Shown one piece after another: positions 27,216 through 36,399 of a stretch of 64,000 nucleotides of DNA (position 1 is the stretch's first letter; each line of letters starts with the position of its first letter). Below the pieces are notes generated by a model, which was not told the origin of the DNA, searched no databases, and saw nothing but the letters and a program-made list of their open reading frames with translations. Made by a program: the position numbers and the translations under genes. The DNA comes from Hongsoonwoonella zoysiae (GTDB taxonomy: Bacteria > Pseudomonadota > Alphaproteobacteria > Rhizobiales > Stappiaceae): the NCBI RefSeq assembly GCF_013266695.1, contig NZ_JABRXF010000001.1, positions 2,361,736 through 2,425,735 on the forward strand, given 5' to 3'.

Positions 27216-28217
27216 ATGAAATGGGCGCTGATCGGGGCGAGCAGAATAGCATCGGGTTATGTGATCGATGCCATACGTGCCCAGAGCGGGCATGAGATCG
27301 CCTCGGTCCTGAGTTCCGATGAAGGGCGCGGGCGGGACTACGCTGAAACACACGGAATCGCCCGAAGCTCGACCGATCTCGATGAAATCCTCGCCGATCC
27401 GGAAATCGACGCGGTTTATATCTCGACCACCAACGAGAAGCATCATCCGCAGGCGATGGCCGCTATTGACGCCGGCAAGCATATCCTTTGCGAAAAACCG
27501 CTGGCGATGACGCTTTCGGATGCTGTCGAAATGGTGCGGGCCGCCGAGGCGAAGGGTGTCGTCTTCGCCACCAATCATCATCTCCGCAACGCCGGCTCCC
27601 ACCTTGCCATCCGCGATCTGATCGCCTCCGGCCGCATCGGCGAGGTCCTGAGCGCCCGCGTTTTCCATGCCGTCAATTTGCCCGAGCATCTTCGCGGCTG
27701 GCGCATCAACGATCGAGCCGCAGGCGGCGGCGTGATCCCCGATATCACCGTTCATGATGCCGATACGGTCCGCTTCCATCTGGGCGAGGATCCGGTCGAG
27801 GTCGTGGCCCAATCCGCGGTGTCGGGCCTTGGCCAGGGGGTGGAGGATAGCGTGATGTCCGTCTGGAAGATGCCCTCGGGCGCCATGGTGCAGACGCATG
27901 AAAGCTTTACCCATCCCCACGCCGGCACGGGGATCGAGTTTCACGGGACGAAGGGGTCGATCTTCGCGCGCGATGTGATGACGCAGCGCCCGGTCGGAGG
28001 CGTGTGGCTCGTGGGGCCGAACGGCCGTCAGGACGTGTCGTTTGACGATCACAACCTTTATGTCCGCGCGCTTGGAGAATTCGCGAAGGCGGTTGTCGGA
28101 AACGGTCGTCCGGCGGCAGACGGCGTGGACGGGGTGAAGTCGCTTGCCGTCGCGCTTGCCGTTCGCGAGGCCGCCGATCAGGGCAGGGCCGTTCGTGTGG
28201 ATTACGGCGGGATTTGA
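27216..28217 (+). CDS. Gfo/Idh/MocA-family dehydrogenase
   Basis: The 333-residue NAD(P)-dependent sugar/polyol dehydrogenase has an N-terminal Rossmann fold starting LIGASRIASGY, the catalytic-lysine motif CEKPLAMT near residue 91, and the second active-site region IPDITVHDADTVRFHLG, where histidine and aspartate act. The family oxidises cyclic sugars or inositols at a ring hydroxyl. GGGAG lies 10 nt before the ATG. It leads an apparent operon with CoA-transferase, enoyl-CoA hydratase and aldehyde dehydrogenase genes, and two LacI-type operators precede it. The substrate is unknown. Confidence 0.88.
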   Translation: MKWALIGASRIASGYVIDAIRAQSGHEIASVLSSDEGRGRDYAETHGIARSSTDLDEILADPEIDAVYISTTNEKHHPQAMAAIDAGKHILCEKPLAMTLSDAVEMVRAAEAKGVVFATNHHLRNAGSHLAIRDLIASGRIGEVLSARVFHAVNLPEHLRGWRINDRAAGGGVIPDITVHDADTVRFHLGEDPVEVVAQSAVSGLGQGVEDSVMSVWKMPSGAMVQTHESFTHPHAGTGIEFHGTKGSIFARDVMTQRPVGGVWLVGPNGRQDVSFDDHNLYVRALGEFAKAVVGNGRPAADGVDGVKSLAVALAVREAADQGRAVRVDYGGI

Positions 28218-28219
28218 GC

Positions 28220-29794
28220 ATGAAATCGAAGATCGTCACGGCTGACGAAGCGGCGGCACGCATTCCGGACGCAAGCGTCGTCACCGTCTCGTCGTCCTCC
28301 GGCCTCGGCTGCCCGGACAAGGTGCTGGAGGCCATAGGCGCGCGGTACGAGCGGGAGGGGCACCCGCGCGGCCTCACCACGCTGCACCCGATCGCCGCCG
28401 GCGACATGTATGGCATCAAGGGCGTCGATCACATCGCCAGGGACGGTCTCCTCAAGAAGATCGTCGCCGGATCCTATCCAAGCGGGCCATCCTCGCTGCC
28501 GATGCCGGAAATCTGGCGAATGCTGGTTGAAGACCGCGTTGCCGCTTACAACGTGCCCTCCGGTATCCTGTTCGACATGCACCGCGATGTCGCGGCACGG
28601 CGCCCCGGCGTCTTCACGAAGGTCGGGCTGGACACTTTCGTCGATCCCGGGCGCCAGGGCTGCGCGATGAACAAGTCGGCAGAGGTGGAGCCCATCGTCG
28701 CGCGAGTCGACCTTAATGGCGAGACCTGGCTGCATTTCCCGAATATCGTGCCGAATGTCGCCATCTTGCGCGCCACCACGGCGGATGAGCGCGGCAACCT
28801 GACTTACGAGCACGAGGGCGCTTACCTCGGCGGTCTCGAACAGGCGATCGCCGTTCGCAATCATGGCGGTCTGGTCATCGCCCAGGTGAAGCGCGTGACG
28901 GTGGCGGGTTCGCTCCGCCCGCATGACGTCCGGGTGCCGAGCCACCTTGTCGATCTCGTGGTGGTTGATGCCGACCAGCGCCAGACGACGGAAACGTATT
29001 ACGATCCGGCGATTTCCGGTGAAATCCTCAGGCCTTGGTCGAGCTTTTCGCTTGCCGAGCACGGGGTGGAAAAGGTCGTCGCGCGCCGTGCGGCGATGGA
29101 GCTGAGAGAGGGCCAGACGGCAAACCTCGGCTTCGGAATTTCGGCGATGGTGCCGCGCGTCCTTCTGGAGGCCGGCCATCCGCAAGCGGTGACCTGGGCG
29201 ATTGAACAAGGCGCGACCGGCGGCATGCCGCTCACCGGTTTCGCCTTCGGCTGTGCTTCCAATGCCGATGCCTATGTGCCATCCCCGCAGCAGTTCATCT
29301 ATTTTCAGGGCGGCGGCTTCGACCTCTCTTTCCTGTCCTTCCTCGAAATCGACGTGGAAGGAAACGTCAACGTCTCGAAACTGGGCAAGAAACCGTATCT
29401 CACCGCCGGTTGCGGCGGTTTTGTCGATATCACCGCGCATGCGAGGAAGATCGTTTTCTCGGGCCTTTTCGAGGCCGGAGCCGAGATCGAATTGACTGAA
29501 GATGCGCTGAGGGTCGGCAAACCCGGCAAGTTCACCAAGATGGTCGACGAGGTCGAGCATGTGACCTTCTCCGGCAGGCGCGCACGCGAAACCGGCCAGG
29601 AAGTTCTTTATGTGACGGAGCGCTGCGTCATTCGTCTTGAAGACACGGGCCTCGTCGCCACCGAGATCATGCCGGGGATCGATCCCGTCCGCGATATCGC
29701 CGAGGCTTCTCAAGGCCGGGTCCGTATCGCCGAAAACGCGCGCGAAATGCCGCAAAGCCTTTTGTCCAACGGTCCTATGGAGCTTGAACTGTGA
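28220..29794 (+). CDS. Fused acyl-CoA:acetate/3-ketoacid CoA-transferase (family I)
   Basis: The 524-residue protein is a single-chain family I CoA-transferase with both lobes joined, as in propionate CoA-transferase and YdiF. It moves CoA between acyl-CoA and a free acid through a glutamyl-CoA intermediate; the catalytic glutamate is probably the one in AIEQGATGG near residue 333. The glycine-rich motif VSSSSGLGCPDKVL at the N-terminus and GCGGFVDITAHARKIV later support the call. The ATG lies 2 bp after the preceding stop, and the stop overlaps the next GTG. Together with the hydratase it suggests a CoA-bound step in the pathway. Confidence 0.88.
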   Translation: MKSKIVTADEAAARIPDASVVTVSSSSGLGCPDKVLEAIGARYEREGHPRGLTTLHPIAAGDMYGIKGVDHIARDGLLKKIVAGSYPSGPSSLPMPEIWRMLVEDRVAAYNVPSGILFDMHRDVAARRPGVFTKVGLDTFVDPGRQGCAMNKSAEVEPIVARVDLNGETWLHFPNIVPNVAILRATTADERGNLTYEHEGAYLGGLEQAIAVRNHGGLVIAQVKRVTVAGSLRPHDVRVPSHLVDLVVVDADQRQTTETYYDPAISGEILRPWSSFSLAEHGVEKVVARRAAMELREGQTANLGFGISAMVPRVLLEAGHPQAVTWAIEQGATGGMPLTGFAFGCASNADAYVPSPQQFIYFQGGGFDLSFLSFLEIDVEGNVNVSKLGKKPYLTAGCGGFVDITAHARKIVFSGLFEAGAEIELTEDALRVGKPGKFTKMVDEVEHVTFSGRRARETGQEVLYVTERCVIRLEDTGLVATEIMPGIDPVRDIAEASQGRVRIAENAREMPQSLLSNGPMELEL

Positions 29795-30558
29795 GCGCGC
29801 TGCATCTCAACCGTTCGGGCCCGATTGCGGAGATCAGGCTCGACAATCCGGACAAGCTCAACGCCTTGACGGCGGGTATGCTCGAGGCGCTTGAAAGCCA
29901 CTGCACGGCGATCGAGCGCGACCCGGACCTGCGGGTGGTCGTCGTGACGGCGGAAGGCGAGCGCGCGTTTTGCGCGGGCGCGGATATCGAGGCATGGTCG
30001 AAGCTGTCGCCTGCGGAGTTCGCCCGTCACTGGGTGCGGGACGGCCACCGCGTGTTCGACCGTCTGGCGCGGCTTTCGAAGCCGACCGTGGCCGCGATCT
30101 CAGGGCATGCCTTCGGCGGCGGATTGGAGCTGGCGGCTGCCTGCGACATCCGCGTGATGGTCCCGGGCGCGACGCTCGGGCTGCCGGAAGCGAATGTCGG
30201 CATCGTCCCCGGCTGGTCCGGCACGCAGCGGCTGCGGCGCCTCCTGCCCGAACCCGTCATCAAGGAGATGGCGCTTTTCGGACGGCGCATTACCGCCGAG
30301 CGTGCATTGGCGCTCGGCTTCGTTGCTGATGTGAGCGAGAATGCGCGTGAAGCAGCCCACGAGATCGCCCTGGGTGCGGCGAAGCTCTCGCCTCGGGCGG
30401 CGGAGGTTGCGAAAAACATGATCCATGCCGGCGCGGGAGAAGACAGCGCCGCCTTGATCGAGGCGCTCGGCAGTGCCGCGATTTCGGCAAGCGAAGACAG
30501 GGGCGAAGGGGTCGCCGCCTTCCGTGAAAAGCGTAAGCCCTCGTTTACCGGCAGATAG
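29791..30558 (+). CDS. Enoyl-CoA hydratase/isomerase family protein
   Basis: The 255-residue crotonase-fold protein shows the oxyanion-hole segments FCAGADIEAW (about 64-73) and GHAFGGGLELAAACDIRV (about 103-120), and LPEANVGIVPGWSGTQRL (about 131-148), which holds the two usual catalytic glutamate positions. It should hydrate, dehydrate or cleave an acyl-CoA. The GTG start overlaps the CoA-transferase stop by four bases, so the two enzymes probably act in sequence. Confidence 0.9.
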   Translation: MSALHLNRSGPIAEIRLDNPDKLNALTAGMLEALESHCTAIERDPDLRVVVVTAEGERAFCAGADIEAWSKLSPAEFARHWVRDGHRVFDRLARLSKPTVAAISGHAFGGGLELAAACDIRVMVPGATLGLPEANVGIVPGWSGTQRLRRLLPEPVIKEMALFGRRITAERALALGFVADVSENAREAAHEIALGAAKLSPRAAEVAKNMIHAGAGEDSAALIEALGSAAISASEDRGEGVAAFREKRKPSFTGR

Positions 30559-30567
30559 GCGGTCGAT

Positions 30568-32103
30568 ATGACGATCCATGACCTTACCGTGATTTCCGCC
30601 GTTGACGGTTCGGCTCTTCCGAAGAAGCCCTTCACCGGCCGTCATCTGATCGACGGTCAGTGGCGCGATAGCCTTGACGGGGCAACCTTTGTCCGCCGCT
30701 CTCCGGCCCATGGAACGCTGGTCTCCGTCAGCGCCAAGGGTGGATCGGAAGATGTGGAAGCGGCGGTTGCGGCTGCCCGCCGCCGCTTCGACGATGGGCG
30801 CTGGCCTTTTTCCTCCGGCAAGAAACGCGCGAGCCTCCTCACCCGGGTCGCCGATCTGATCGACCGCGAGCGCGAGCGGATCGCCTTGGTCGAGACGCTT
30901 GAAAGCGGCAAGCCGATTTCCCAGGCGCGTGCCGAAATCGAGGGGGCCGCCGATCTCTGGCGCTATGCCGCCGCCCTTGCCCGCACCGTTCACGGCGACA
31001 GTCACAACAGTCTCGGGCAGGATATTCTCGGCTTTGTTCTGAAAGAGCCTGTCGGCGTGGTGTCGATCATAACGCCTTGGAATTTTCCGTTCCTGATCGT
31101 TTCCCAGAAGCTGCCCTTCGCGCTTGCCGCAGGCTGCACCGCCGTCATCAAGCCGTCCGAACTTACGCCCTCGACGACCGTCATTTTGGGCGAGCTTCTT
31201 CTCGAGGCGGGCCTTCCCGACGGTGTTGTGAACATCGTCCTGGGTTACGGCGAGCCGGTTGGCGCGGGGCTCACGACGCATGCGGATGTCGACATGGTGT
31301 CCTTCACCGGATCGACGGGTGTCGGAAAGTCGATCGCCGCCTCGGCGGCCGCGACCTTGAAAAAGGTGTCATTGGAACTTGGCGGCAAGAACCCGCAGGT
31401 TGTCTTCCCGGACGCCGATCTCGACAGCGCGATCGATGCCATCGTCTTCGGCGTCTATTTCAATGCCGGTGAATGCTGCAACTCCGGCTCGCGTATCATC
31501 GTCCACAAGGATATCGCGCAGGAGGTTGTCGAGCGGGTCGTCGCGCTTTCGAAGAAAGTGCCGTTTGGCGATCCGCTCCACCCCGAGACCAGGGTCGGGG
31601 CGATCATCTCTCCGGAACATTGTCGCAAGATCGATGGATACGTGAAATCGGCGGCGTCCGGTGGGGCGGCGATCCATCTTGGCGGTGGAGAGCTTGCCGT
31701 TCCGGGCTTGTCTGGCCAGTTCTATCAACCCACGGTCGTTTCGGATGTTACCGGCGATATGGCGATAGCGCGCGAGGAAGTGTTCGGCCCCGTGCTTTCG
31801 GTGCTGACGTTCGATACGCCGGATGAAGCGCTTGGCCTTGCCAACGCGTCGTCCTACGGCTTGTCGGCGGGCGTGTGGAGCGAGAACGTTCACACCTGTC
31901 TTGAATTCGCGAGAAAGGTGAAGGCGGGAACCGTCTGGACCAATACCTGGATGGACGGCTTTGCCGAACTTCCCTTCGGAGGCTTCAGGGAAAGCGGCCA
32001 GGGCCGGGAACTTGGCCGATACGGGCTGGAGGAGTTTCTGGAAGTGAAAACGCTCCAGATGCGGCTAGGACAATCGCGTGAACTCTGGTTGAATTCGCGC
32101 TGA
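30568..32103 (+). CDS. NAD(P)-dependent aldehyde dehydrogenase
   Basis: The 511-residue enzyme has the complete aldehyde dehydrogenase motif set: PWNFPFLIV near residue 172, FTGSTGVGKSI near 247, the general base in SLELGGKNPQ near 270, and the nucleophile region FNAGECCNSGSRI near 303, with adjacent cysteines. The C-terminus PFGGFRESGQGRELG is normal. It is the last gene before a palindromic operator and the second ABC transporter. It could oxidise an aldehyde released by the hydratase or by GMC enzymes; the substrate is not readable. Confidence 0.93.
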   Translation: MTIHDLTVISAVDGSALPKKPFTGRHLIDGQWRDSLDGATFVRRSPAHGTLVSVSAKGGSEDVEAAVAAARRRFDDGRWPFSSGKKRASLLTRVADLIDRERERIALVETLESGKPISQARAEIEGAADLWRYAAALARTVHGDSHNSLGQDILGFVLKEPVGVVSIITPWNFPFLIVSQKLPFALAAGCTAVIKPSELTPSTTVILGELLLEAGLPDGVVNIVLGYGEPVGAGLTTHADVDMVSFTGSTGVGKSIAASAAATLKKVSLELGGKNPQVVFPDADLDSAIDAIVFGVYFNAGECCNSGSRIIVHKDIAQEVVERVVALSKKVPFGDPLHPETRVGAIISPEHCRKIDGYVKSAASGGAAIHLGGGELAVPGLSGQFYQPTVVSDVTGDMAIAREEVFGPVLSVLTFDTPDEALGLANASSYGLSAGVWSENVHTCLEFARKVKAGTVWTNTWMDGFAELPFGGFRESGQGRELGRYGLEEFLEVKTLQMRLGQSRELWLNSR

Positions 32104-32109
32104 CTTGTA

Positions 32110-32127
32110 AAAAGGTTCGAACCTTTT
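32110..32127 (+). promoter_or_regulatory. Candidate LacI-type operator, site 3
   Basis: The site AAAAGGTTCGAACCTTTT is a perfect 18-bp palindrome with central CG, 28 bp before the binding-protein start. It shares the GG-N2-CG-N2-CC frame with sites 1 and 2, although the inner bases differ. Confidence 0.6.
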
Positions 32128-32155
32128 GAGAACGCATACAAGGGAGGAAAAAGTT

Positions 32156-33406
32156 ATGCGTGGGAAATTCGGAATAACGATGACGGCGCTCGCCGCACTG
32201 ATGACGTCGGCGGCTGTTGCCGAGGCGGGCGAGGTGGAAGTCCTGCACTGGTGGACGTCCGGCGGCGAAGCCGCGGCGCTCAACGTGCTTAAGGAGGATC
32301 TCGAAAGCCAGGGTGTGAGCTGGCAGGACATGCCGGTCGCGGGCGGCGGCGGCACGCAGGCGATGACGGTGCTGCGTGCGCGCGTTACCGCCGGCAATGC
32401 GCCGACGGCGGTGCAGTTTCTGGGCTTCGATATTACCGACTGGGCGAAGGAAGGCGCGCTCGCAAACCTCAACGATATCGCAGCGGAAGAGAATTGGGAC
32501 GAGGTCGTCCCGAAAGCACTGCAGAAGTTCTCCAAATACGACGGCAAATGGGTCGCAGCACCCGTGAACGTTCACTCGACCAACTGGGTGTGGGCGAACA
32601 AACCCCTTCTCGACGAACTTGGTATCGCGCAGCCCACGACCTGGGACGAGCTGATCGCCGCGATGGAAAAGGTGAAGGCTGCCGGCAAGGTCGCGCTTGC
32701 CCATGGCGGTCAGGCCTGGCAGGACACGACGATCTTCGACGCGGTGGTTATGTCCACCGGCGGTCCGGATTTCTTCAGGAAGGCCTTTGTCGATCTCGAT
32801 CCGGAAGCGCTTGGCTCCGACACCATGAAGGAAGCCTTCGACCGCATGTCGGTGCTTCGCGGTTATGTGGACGACAATTTCTCCGGCCGCGACTGGAATC
32901 TTGCAACCGCCATGGTCATCAACGGCGAGGCCGCCTTCCAGTTCATGGGCGACTGGGCGAAGGGCGAATTCCTGAATGCTGGCAAAACGCCGGGTGAGGA
33001 TTTCCTGTGCTTCCGCTTCCCCGGAACCCAGGATCAGGTGACCTTCAACTCCGACCAGTTCGCCATGTTCAAGCAGGGCGACACGGTCTCGGAAGATCAG
33101 GCGGCGCTCGCCAAGGCGATCATGTCGCCGTCCTTCCAGATCGCGTTCAACACGGTCAAGGGGTCGGTGCCGGCGCGTACCGACGTCTCCGACGCGGAGT
33201 TCGATGCCTGCGGCAAGAAGGGCATGGCCGATCTTGCGGCTGCGAACGCATCCGGCAACCTGATCGGCTCGATGGCCCACGGCCATGCGAACCCGGCCGC
33301 CGTCAAGAACGCCATATACGACGTCGTGACCGCGCACTTCAACGGTGAATACGACAGCGAGACGGCCGTCTCCGAACTCGTCACCGCCGTCGAGATCGCG
33401 CAGTAA
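32156..33406 (+). CDS. Carbohydrate ABC transporter substrate-binding protein (family 1)
   Basis: The 416-residue periplasmic protein has a signal peptide (about 1-25) and a type II extracellular solute-binding fold starting [16 protein letters not shown], typical of alphaproteobacterial glucose/mannose-type binding proteins. [14 protein letters not shown] and the C-terminal [18 protein letters not shown] are family features. GGGAGG stands 6-11 nt before the ATG; the open frame upstream of it is not needed. It is the first gene of a four-gene CUT1 transporter. A strong hairpin follows the gene. Confidence 0.9.
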   Translation: MRGKFGITMTALAALMTSAAVAEAGEVEVLHWWTSGGEAAALNVLKEDLESQGVSWQDMPVAGGGGTQAMTVLRARVTAGNAPTAVQFLGFDITDWAKEGALANLNDIAAEENWDEVVPKALQKFSKYDGKWVAAPVNVHSTNWVWANKPLLDELGIAQPTTWDELIAAMEKVKAAGKVALAHGGQAWQDTTIFDAVVMSTGGPDFFRKAFVDLDPEALGSDTMKEAFDRMSVLRGYVDDNFSGRDWNLATAMVINGEAAFQFMGDWAKGEFLNAGKTPGEDFLCFRFPGTQDQVTFNSDQFAMFKQGDTVSEDQAALAKAIMSPSFQIAFNTVKGSVPARTDVSDAEFDACGKKGMADLAAANASGNLIGSMAHGHANPAAVKNAIYDVVTAHFNGEYDSETAVSELVTAVEIAQ

Positions 33407-33421
33407 GAGACAGGGAAAACT

Positions 33422-33450
33422 GCGGGAAGCCGGTTCTTCCGACTTCCCGC
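33422..33450 (+). other. Stem-loop between binding-protein and permease genes
   Basis: GCGGGAAG / CTTCCCGC (8 bp) and an inner CGG / CCG pair enclose a TTCTT loop with one mismatch. No T-run follows. Such hairpins downstream of binding-protein genes usually protect the upstream mRNA and keep the permease genes at a lower level. Confidence 0.65.
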
Positions 33451-33471
33451 CACCCTGACGGGGCTAGGTTC

Positions 33472-34374
33472 ATGTCCGTATCAGAGACCTCCGGTCGCGC
33501 CGGTCGAGCCGACTGGCTGCGGGACGCTTTGCCGAAACTGGTGCTCAGCCCGAGCTTCGCGCTCGTCTTGATCTTCGTTTACGGCTTCATCGTCTTCACC
33601 TTCTACCTGTCGTTCACCGACAGCCGGATCCTGCCGAGTTTCGGGCTCGTCGGCTGGCAGAATTACACGCGCCTCTTCTCGCTTCGCGCGTGGGATATCG
33701 CGGTCAAGAACGTCCTGATCTTCGGTTCGCTCTACATCCTCATCTGCTGTGTGCTGGGTCTGGCGCTTGCTATCCTGCTCGACCAGAAGATCCGCGCCGA
33801 AGGCTTCATCCGCACGATCTATCTCTATCCCATGGCGCTCAGTTTCATCGTCACGGGTACGGCGTGGAAATGGTTTCTCGATCCCGGTATCGGGCTTGAG
33901 GCGGTCGTGCGTTCCTGGGGGTGGACCAGTTTCGAGTTCGACTGGATCAAGAGCAGCGACATGGCGATCTATACGATCGTCATTGCCGCCGTCTGGCAAA
34001 CGAGCGGCTTTGTGATGGCGATGTTCCTGGCTGGCCTTCGCGGCATCGACAACGAGGTGATGAAGGCCGCCCAGATCGACGGGGCGTCGAATTGGGCGCT
34101 TTACCGGCGGATCGTTATTCCCCAGCTTCGGCCTGCCTTCATGTCGGCCTTCGTCGTGCTCGCCCATATGGCGATCAAGTCCTATGATCTCATCATCGCG
34201 CTGACGGGCGGCGGGCCCGGTACGGCGACCGAACTTCCCGCCACCTTTATGTATTCCTACACCTTCACCCGCAACCAGATGGGCATCGGTGCCGCATCGG
34301 CCACGATCATGCTGATGGCGATTGCCGCGATCATGGTTCCCTACCTCTGGTCCGAACTCAGGGAGAAGAAGTGA
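33472..34374 (+). CDS. Carbohydrate ABC transporter permease (UgpA/MalF type)
   Basis: The 300-residue permease has six predicted helices and the EAA-loop motif DNEVMKAAQIDGASNWALYRR in overlapping parts near residue 200, which contacts the ATPase. It lies 65 bp after the binding-protein gene. The stop TGA shares bases with the next ATG (TGATG). Confidence 0.93.
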   Translation: MSVSETSGRAGRADWLRDALPKLVLSPSFALVLIFVYGFIVFTFYLSFTDSRILPSFGLVGWQNYTRLFSLRAWDIAVKNVLIFGSLYILICCVLGLALAILLDQKIRAEGFIRTIYLYPMALSFIVTGTAWKWFLDPGIGLEAVVRSWGWTSFEFDWIKSSDMAIYTIVIAAVWQTSGFVMAMFLAGLRGIDNEVMKAAQIDGASNWALYRRIVIPQLRPAFMSAFVVLAHMAIKSYDLIIALTGGGPGTATELPATFMYSYTFTRNQMGIGAASATIMLMAIAAIMVPYLWSELREKK

Positions 34375-35279
34375 TGGCGACCGCGGCCGCGACAACGAAT
34401 GCCGGCGCCGGCTCGGCCCAGGTGATCCGCACCGGAGCGGGCAGCCGCTACGTGATCTACACGCTGCTGATCCTGTTCTGCCTTTATTATCTGCTGCCGC
34501 TTTACGTGATGGTCGTGAACTCGCTCAAGCCCTTGAGTGAAATTCAGGCCGGCGGCATGATGGCGCTGCCTGATGCCCTGACTTTCGCGCCCTGGGCCAG
34601 CGCCTGGTCGTCCGCGCAAGTGGGTGTCGAGGCGACGGGCCTGAGGCCCTATTTCCTCAATTCGATCCTGATGGTCGTGCCGGCGGTGGCGATATCGACG
34701 GTCCTCGGCGCGCTGAACGGCTATGTGCTCACCAAATGGCGGTTTCGCGGAGATACGATCGTCTTCGGGTTGCTCCTCTTCGGTTGCTTCATTCCGTTCC
34801 AGATGGTGCTGATCCCGATGGCGCGCATGCTGGGGCTGATGGGGATCGCGGGCACCGTGCCGGGGCTGGTCTTCGTGCATCTTGTCTACGGCATCGGCTT
34901 CTCGACGCTTTATTTCCGCAACTACTACCAGCAGTTCCCGACGGAACTCGTGCGCGCGGCGATGATCGACGGGGCGGGCTTCTTCACGATCTTCCGCCGC
35001 ATCATGCTGCCGTCGTCCGGGCCGATAGCGGTGGTCTGCATCATCTGGCAGTTCACGAACATCTGGAACGACTTCCTCTTCGGGGCGAGCTTTTCGGATT
35101 TCGACAGCCAGCCGATGACGGTTGCGCTCAACAACCTCGTCCAGTCCTCCACGGGCGTGAAGGAATACAATGTCCATTTCGCGGGCGCGATCATGGCGGC
35201 CTTGCCGACGCTCTTCGTTTACATCGTCGCCGGCCGCTTCTTCGTGCGCGGTCTGATGGCCGGCAGCGTAAAGGGTTGA
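34374..35279 (+). CDS. Carbohydrate ABC transporter permease (UgpE/MalG type)
   Basis: The 301-residue permease begins with a short Ala/Thr-rich cytoplasmic tail, then six helices. The EAA loop ELVRAAMIDGAGFFTIFRR is near residue 200. A GTG at 34371 is an alternative start one codon earlier. It forms the heterodimeric channel with the preceding gene product. Confidence 0.93.
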   Translation: MATAAATTNAGAGSAQVIRTGAGSRYVIYTLLILFCLYYLLPLYVMVVNSLKPLSEIQAGGMMALPDALTFAPWASAWSSAQVGVEATGLRPYFLNSILMVVPAVAISTVLGALNGYVLTKWRFRGDTIVFGLLLFGCFIPFQMVLIPMARMLGLMGIAGTVPGLVFVHLVYGIGFSTLYFRNYYQQFPTELVRAAMIDGAGFFTIFRRIMLPSSGPIAVVCIIWQFTNIWNDFLFGASFSDFDSQPMTVALNNLVQSSTGVKEYNVHFAGAIMAALPTLFVYIVAGRFFVRGLMAGSVKG

Positions 35280-35283
35280 ACCG

Positions 35284-36399
35284 ATGGGATTTCTCGACAT
35301 CAAGAACGCGACCAAGTCCTACGGGCCGGTCCGGGTCCTGCATGAAACCGATATCTCGGTGGAGGAGGGCGAGTTTCTGGTCCTGGTCGGCCCGTCGGGC
35401 TGCGGAAAGTCCACGCTGCTCAACATGATCGCCGGGCTTGAGGATGTGACGTCCGGCGAAATCGCGATCCGGGGGCGGCGCATGAATGAGGTGCGCCCGG
35501 CGGACAGGAACATCGCCATGGTGTTCCAGTCCTACGCGCTTTATCCGAACATGAACGTCGCGCAGAACATGGCTTTCGGGCTGGAAATGCACGGCGTGCC
35601 GAAGGCCGAGCGCGACAAGGCGGTCAAGGACGTCGCGGAGTTGCTTCAGATCACGCCGTTGCTCAACCGCAAGCCCGGCCAGCTTTCGGGCGGCCAGCGC
35701 CAGCGTGTCGCCATGGGCCGCGCGCTGGTGCGCCAGCCGGATGTCTTCCTGTTCGACGAACCCTTGTCCAATCTCGACGCCAAGCTGCGCGTCGACATGC
35801 GCACGGAAATCAAGAAGCTCCATCAAAAGCTCAAGACCACCATCGTCTACGTCACGCATGACCAGATCGAGGCGCTCACCCTTTCGACGCGCATCGCCGT
35901 CATGTATGGCGGCTACGTCCAGCAGCTCGGCACGCCGAAGGAGATTTACGACAACCCGGCGAACATGTTCGTCGCCGGCTTCATGGGCTCTCCGTCGATG
36001 AACCTTTTCCCGGCCAAGGTCGAGTTGGAGAACGGGCAGGCGGCGGCGCGGATCTCGCTTGTCGACGGCAAATCCGCGATACTGCCGTTCGCGCCCGGAA
36101 ACGCCATGGCCTCGCAAGAGGGGCGGAAGATCATCCTCGGCATTCGCCCGGAAGCGATAACGGACGAAGACGGCGCGGACCGCAACAGCCAGGCCATCCA
36201 CAAGCTGGAATCGGTGGTGGAAGTTACCGAGCCGGCGGGTTCGGACACTTTCGTCGTCACGCAGCTTGGCGGCAAGGAGGTGACGGCCCGCTTCCGCGCG
36301 GATGTGGAAGTCAGGCCCGGCGACAGCTTCCCCTTCGCGGTCAACATGGAAAAGGCGGTCGCCTTCGATCCTGAAACGGAAATGCGGATTTCGGGATGA
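35284..36399 (+). CDS. Carbohydrate ABC transporter ATP-binding protein (UgpC/MalK type)
   Basis: The 371-residue ATPase has Walker A GPSGCGKST (36-44), the Q-loop VFQSYALYPNM, signature LSGGQRQRVAMGRAL near 134, Walker B VFLFDEPLSNLDAKLR and the switch histidine VTHDQIEA. A C-terminal TOBE/OB regulatory region (about 240-371) is present, as in MalK and UgpC. It energises the family 1 transporter encoded just upstream. The stop overlaps the following GMC oxidoreductase start by four bases, which ties transport to oxidation. Confidence 0.95.
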   Translation: MGFLDIKNATKSYGPVRVLHETDISVEEGEFLVLVGPSGCGKSTLLNMIAGLEDVTSGEIAIRGRRMNEVRPADRNIAMVFQSYALYPNMNVAQNMAFGLEMHGVPKAERDKAVKDVAELLQITPLLNRKPGQLSGGQRQRVAMGRALVRQPDVFLFDEPLSNLDAKLRVDMRTEIKKLHQKLKTTIVYVTHDQIEALTLSTRIAVMYGGYVQQLGTPKEIYDNPANMFVAGFMGSPSMNLFPAKVELENGQAAARISLVDGKSAILPFAPGNAMASQEGRKIILGIRPEAITDEDGADRNSQAIHKLESVVEVTEPAGSDTFVVTQLGGKEVTARFRADVEVRPGDSFPFAVNMEKAVAFDPETEMRISG

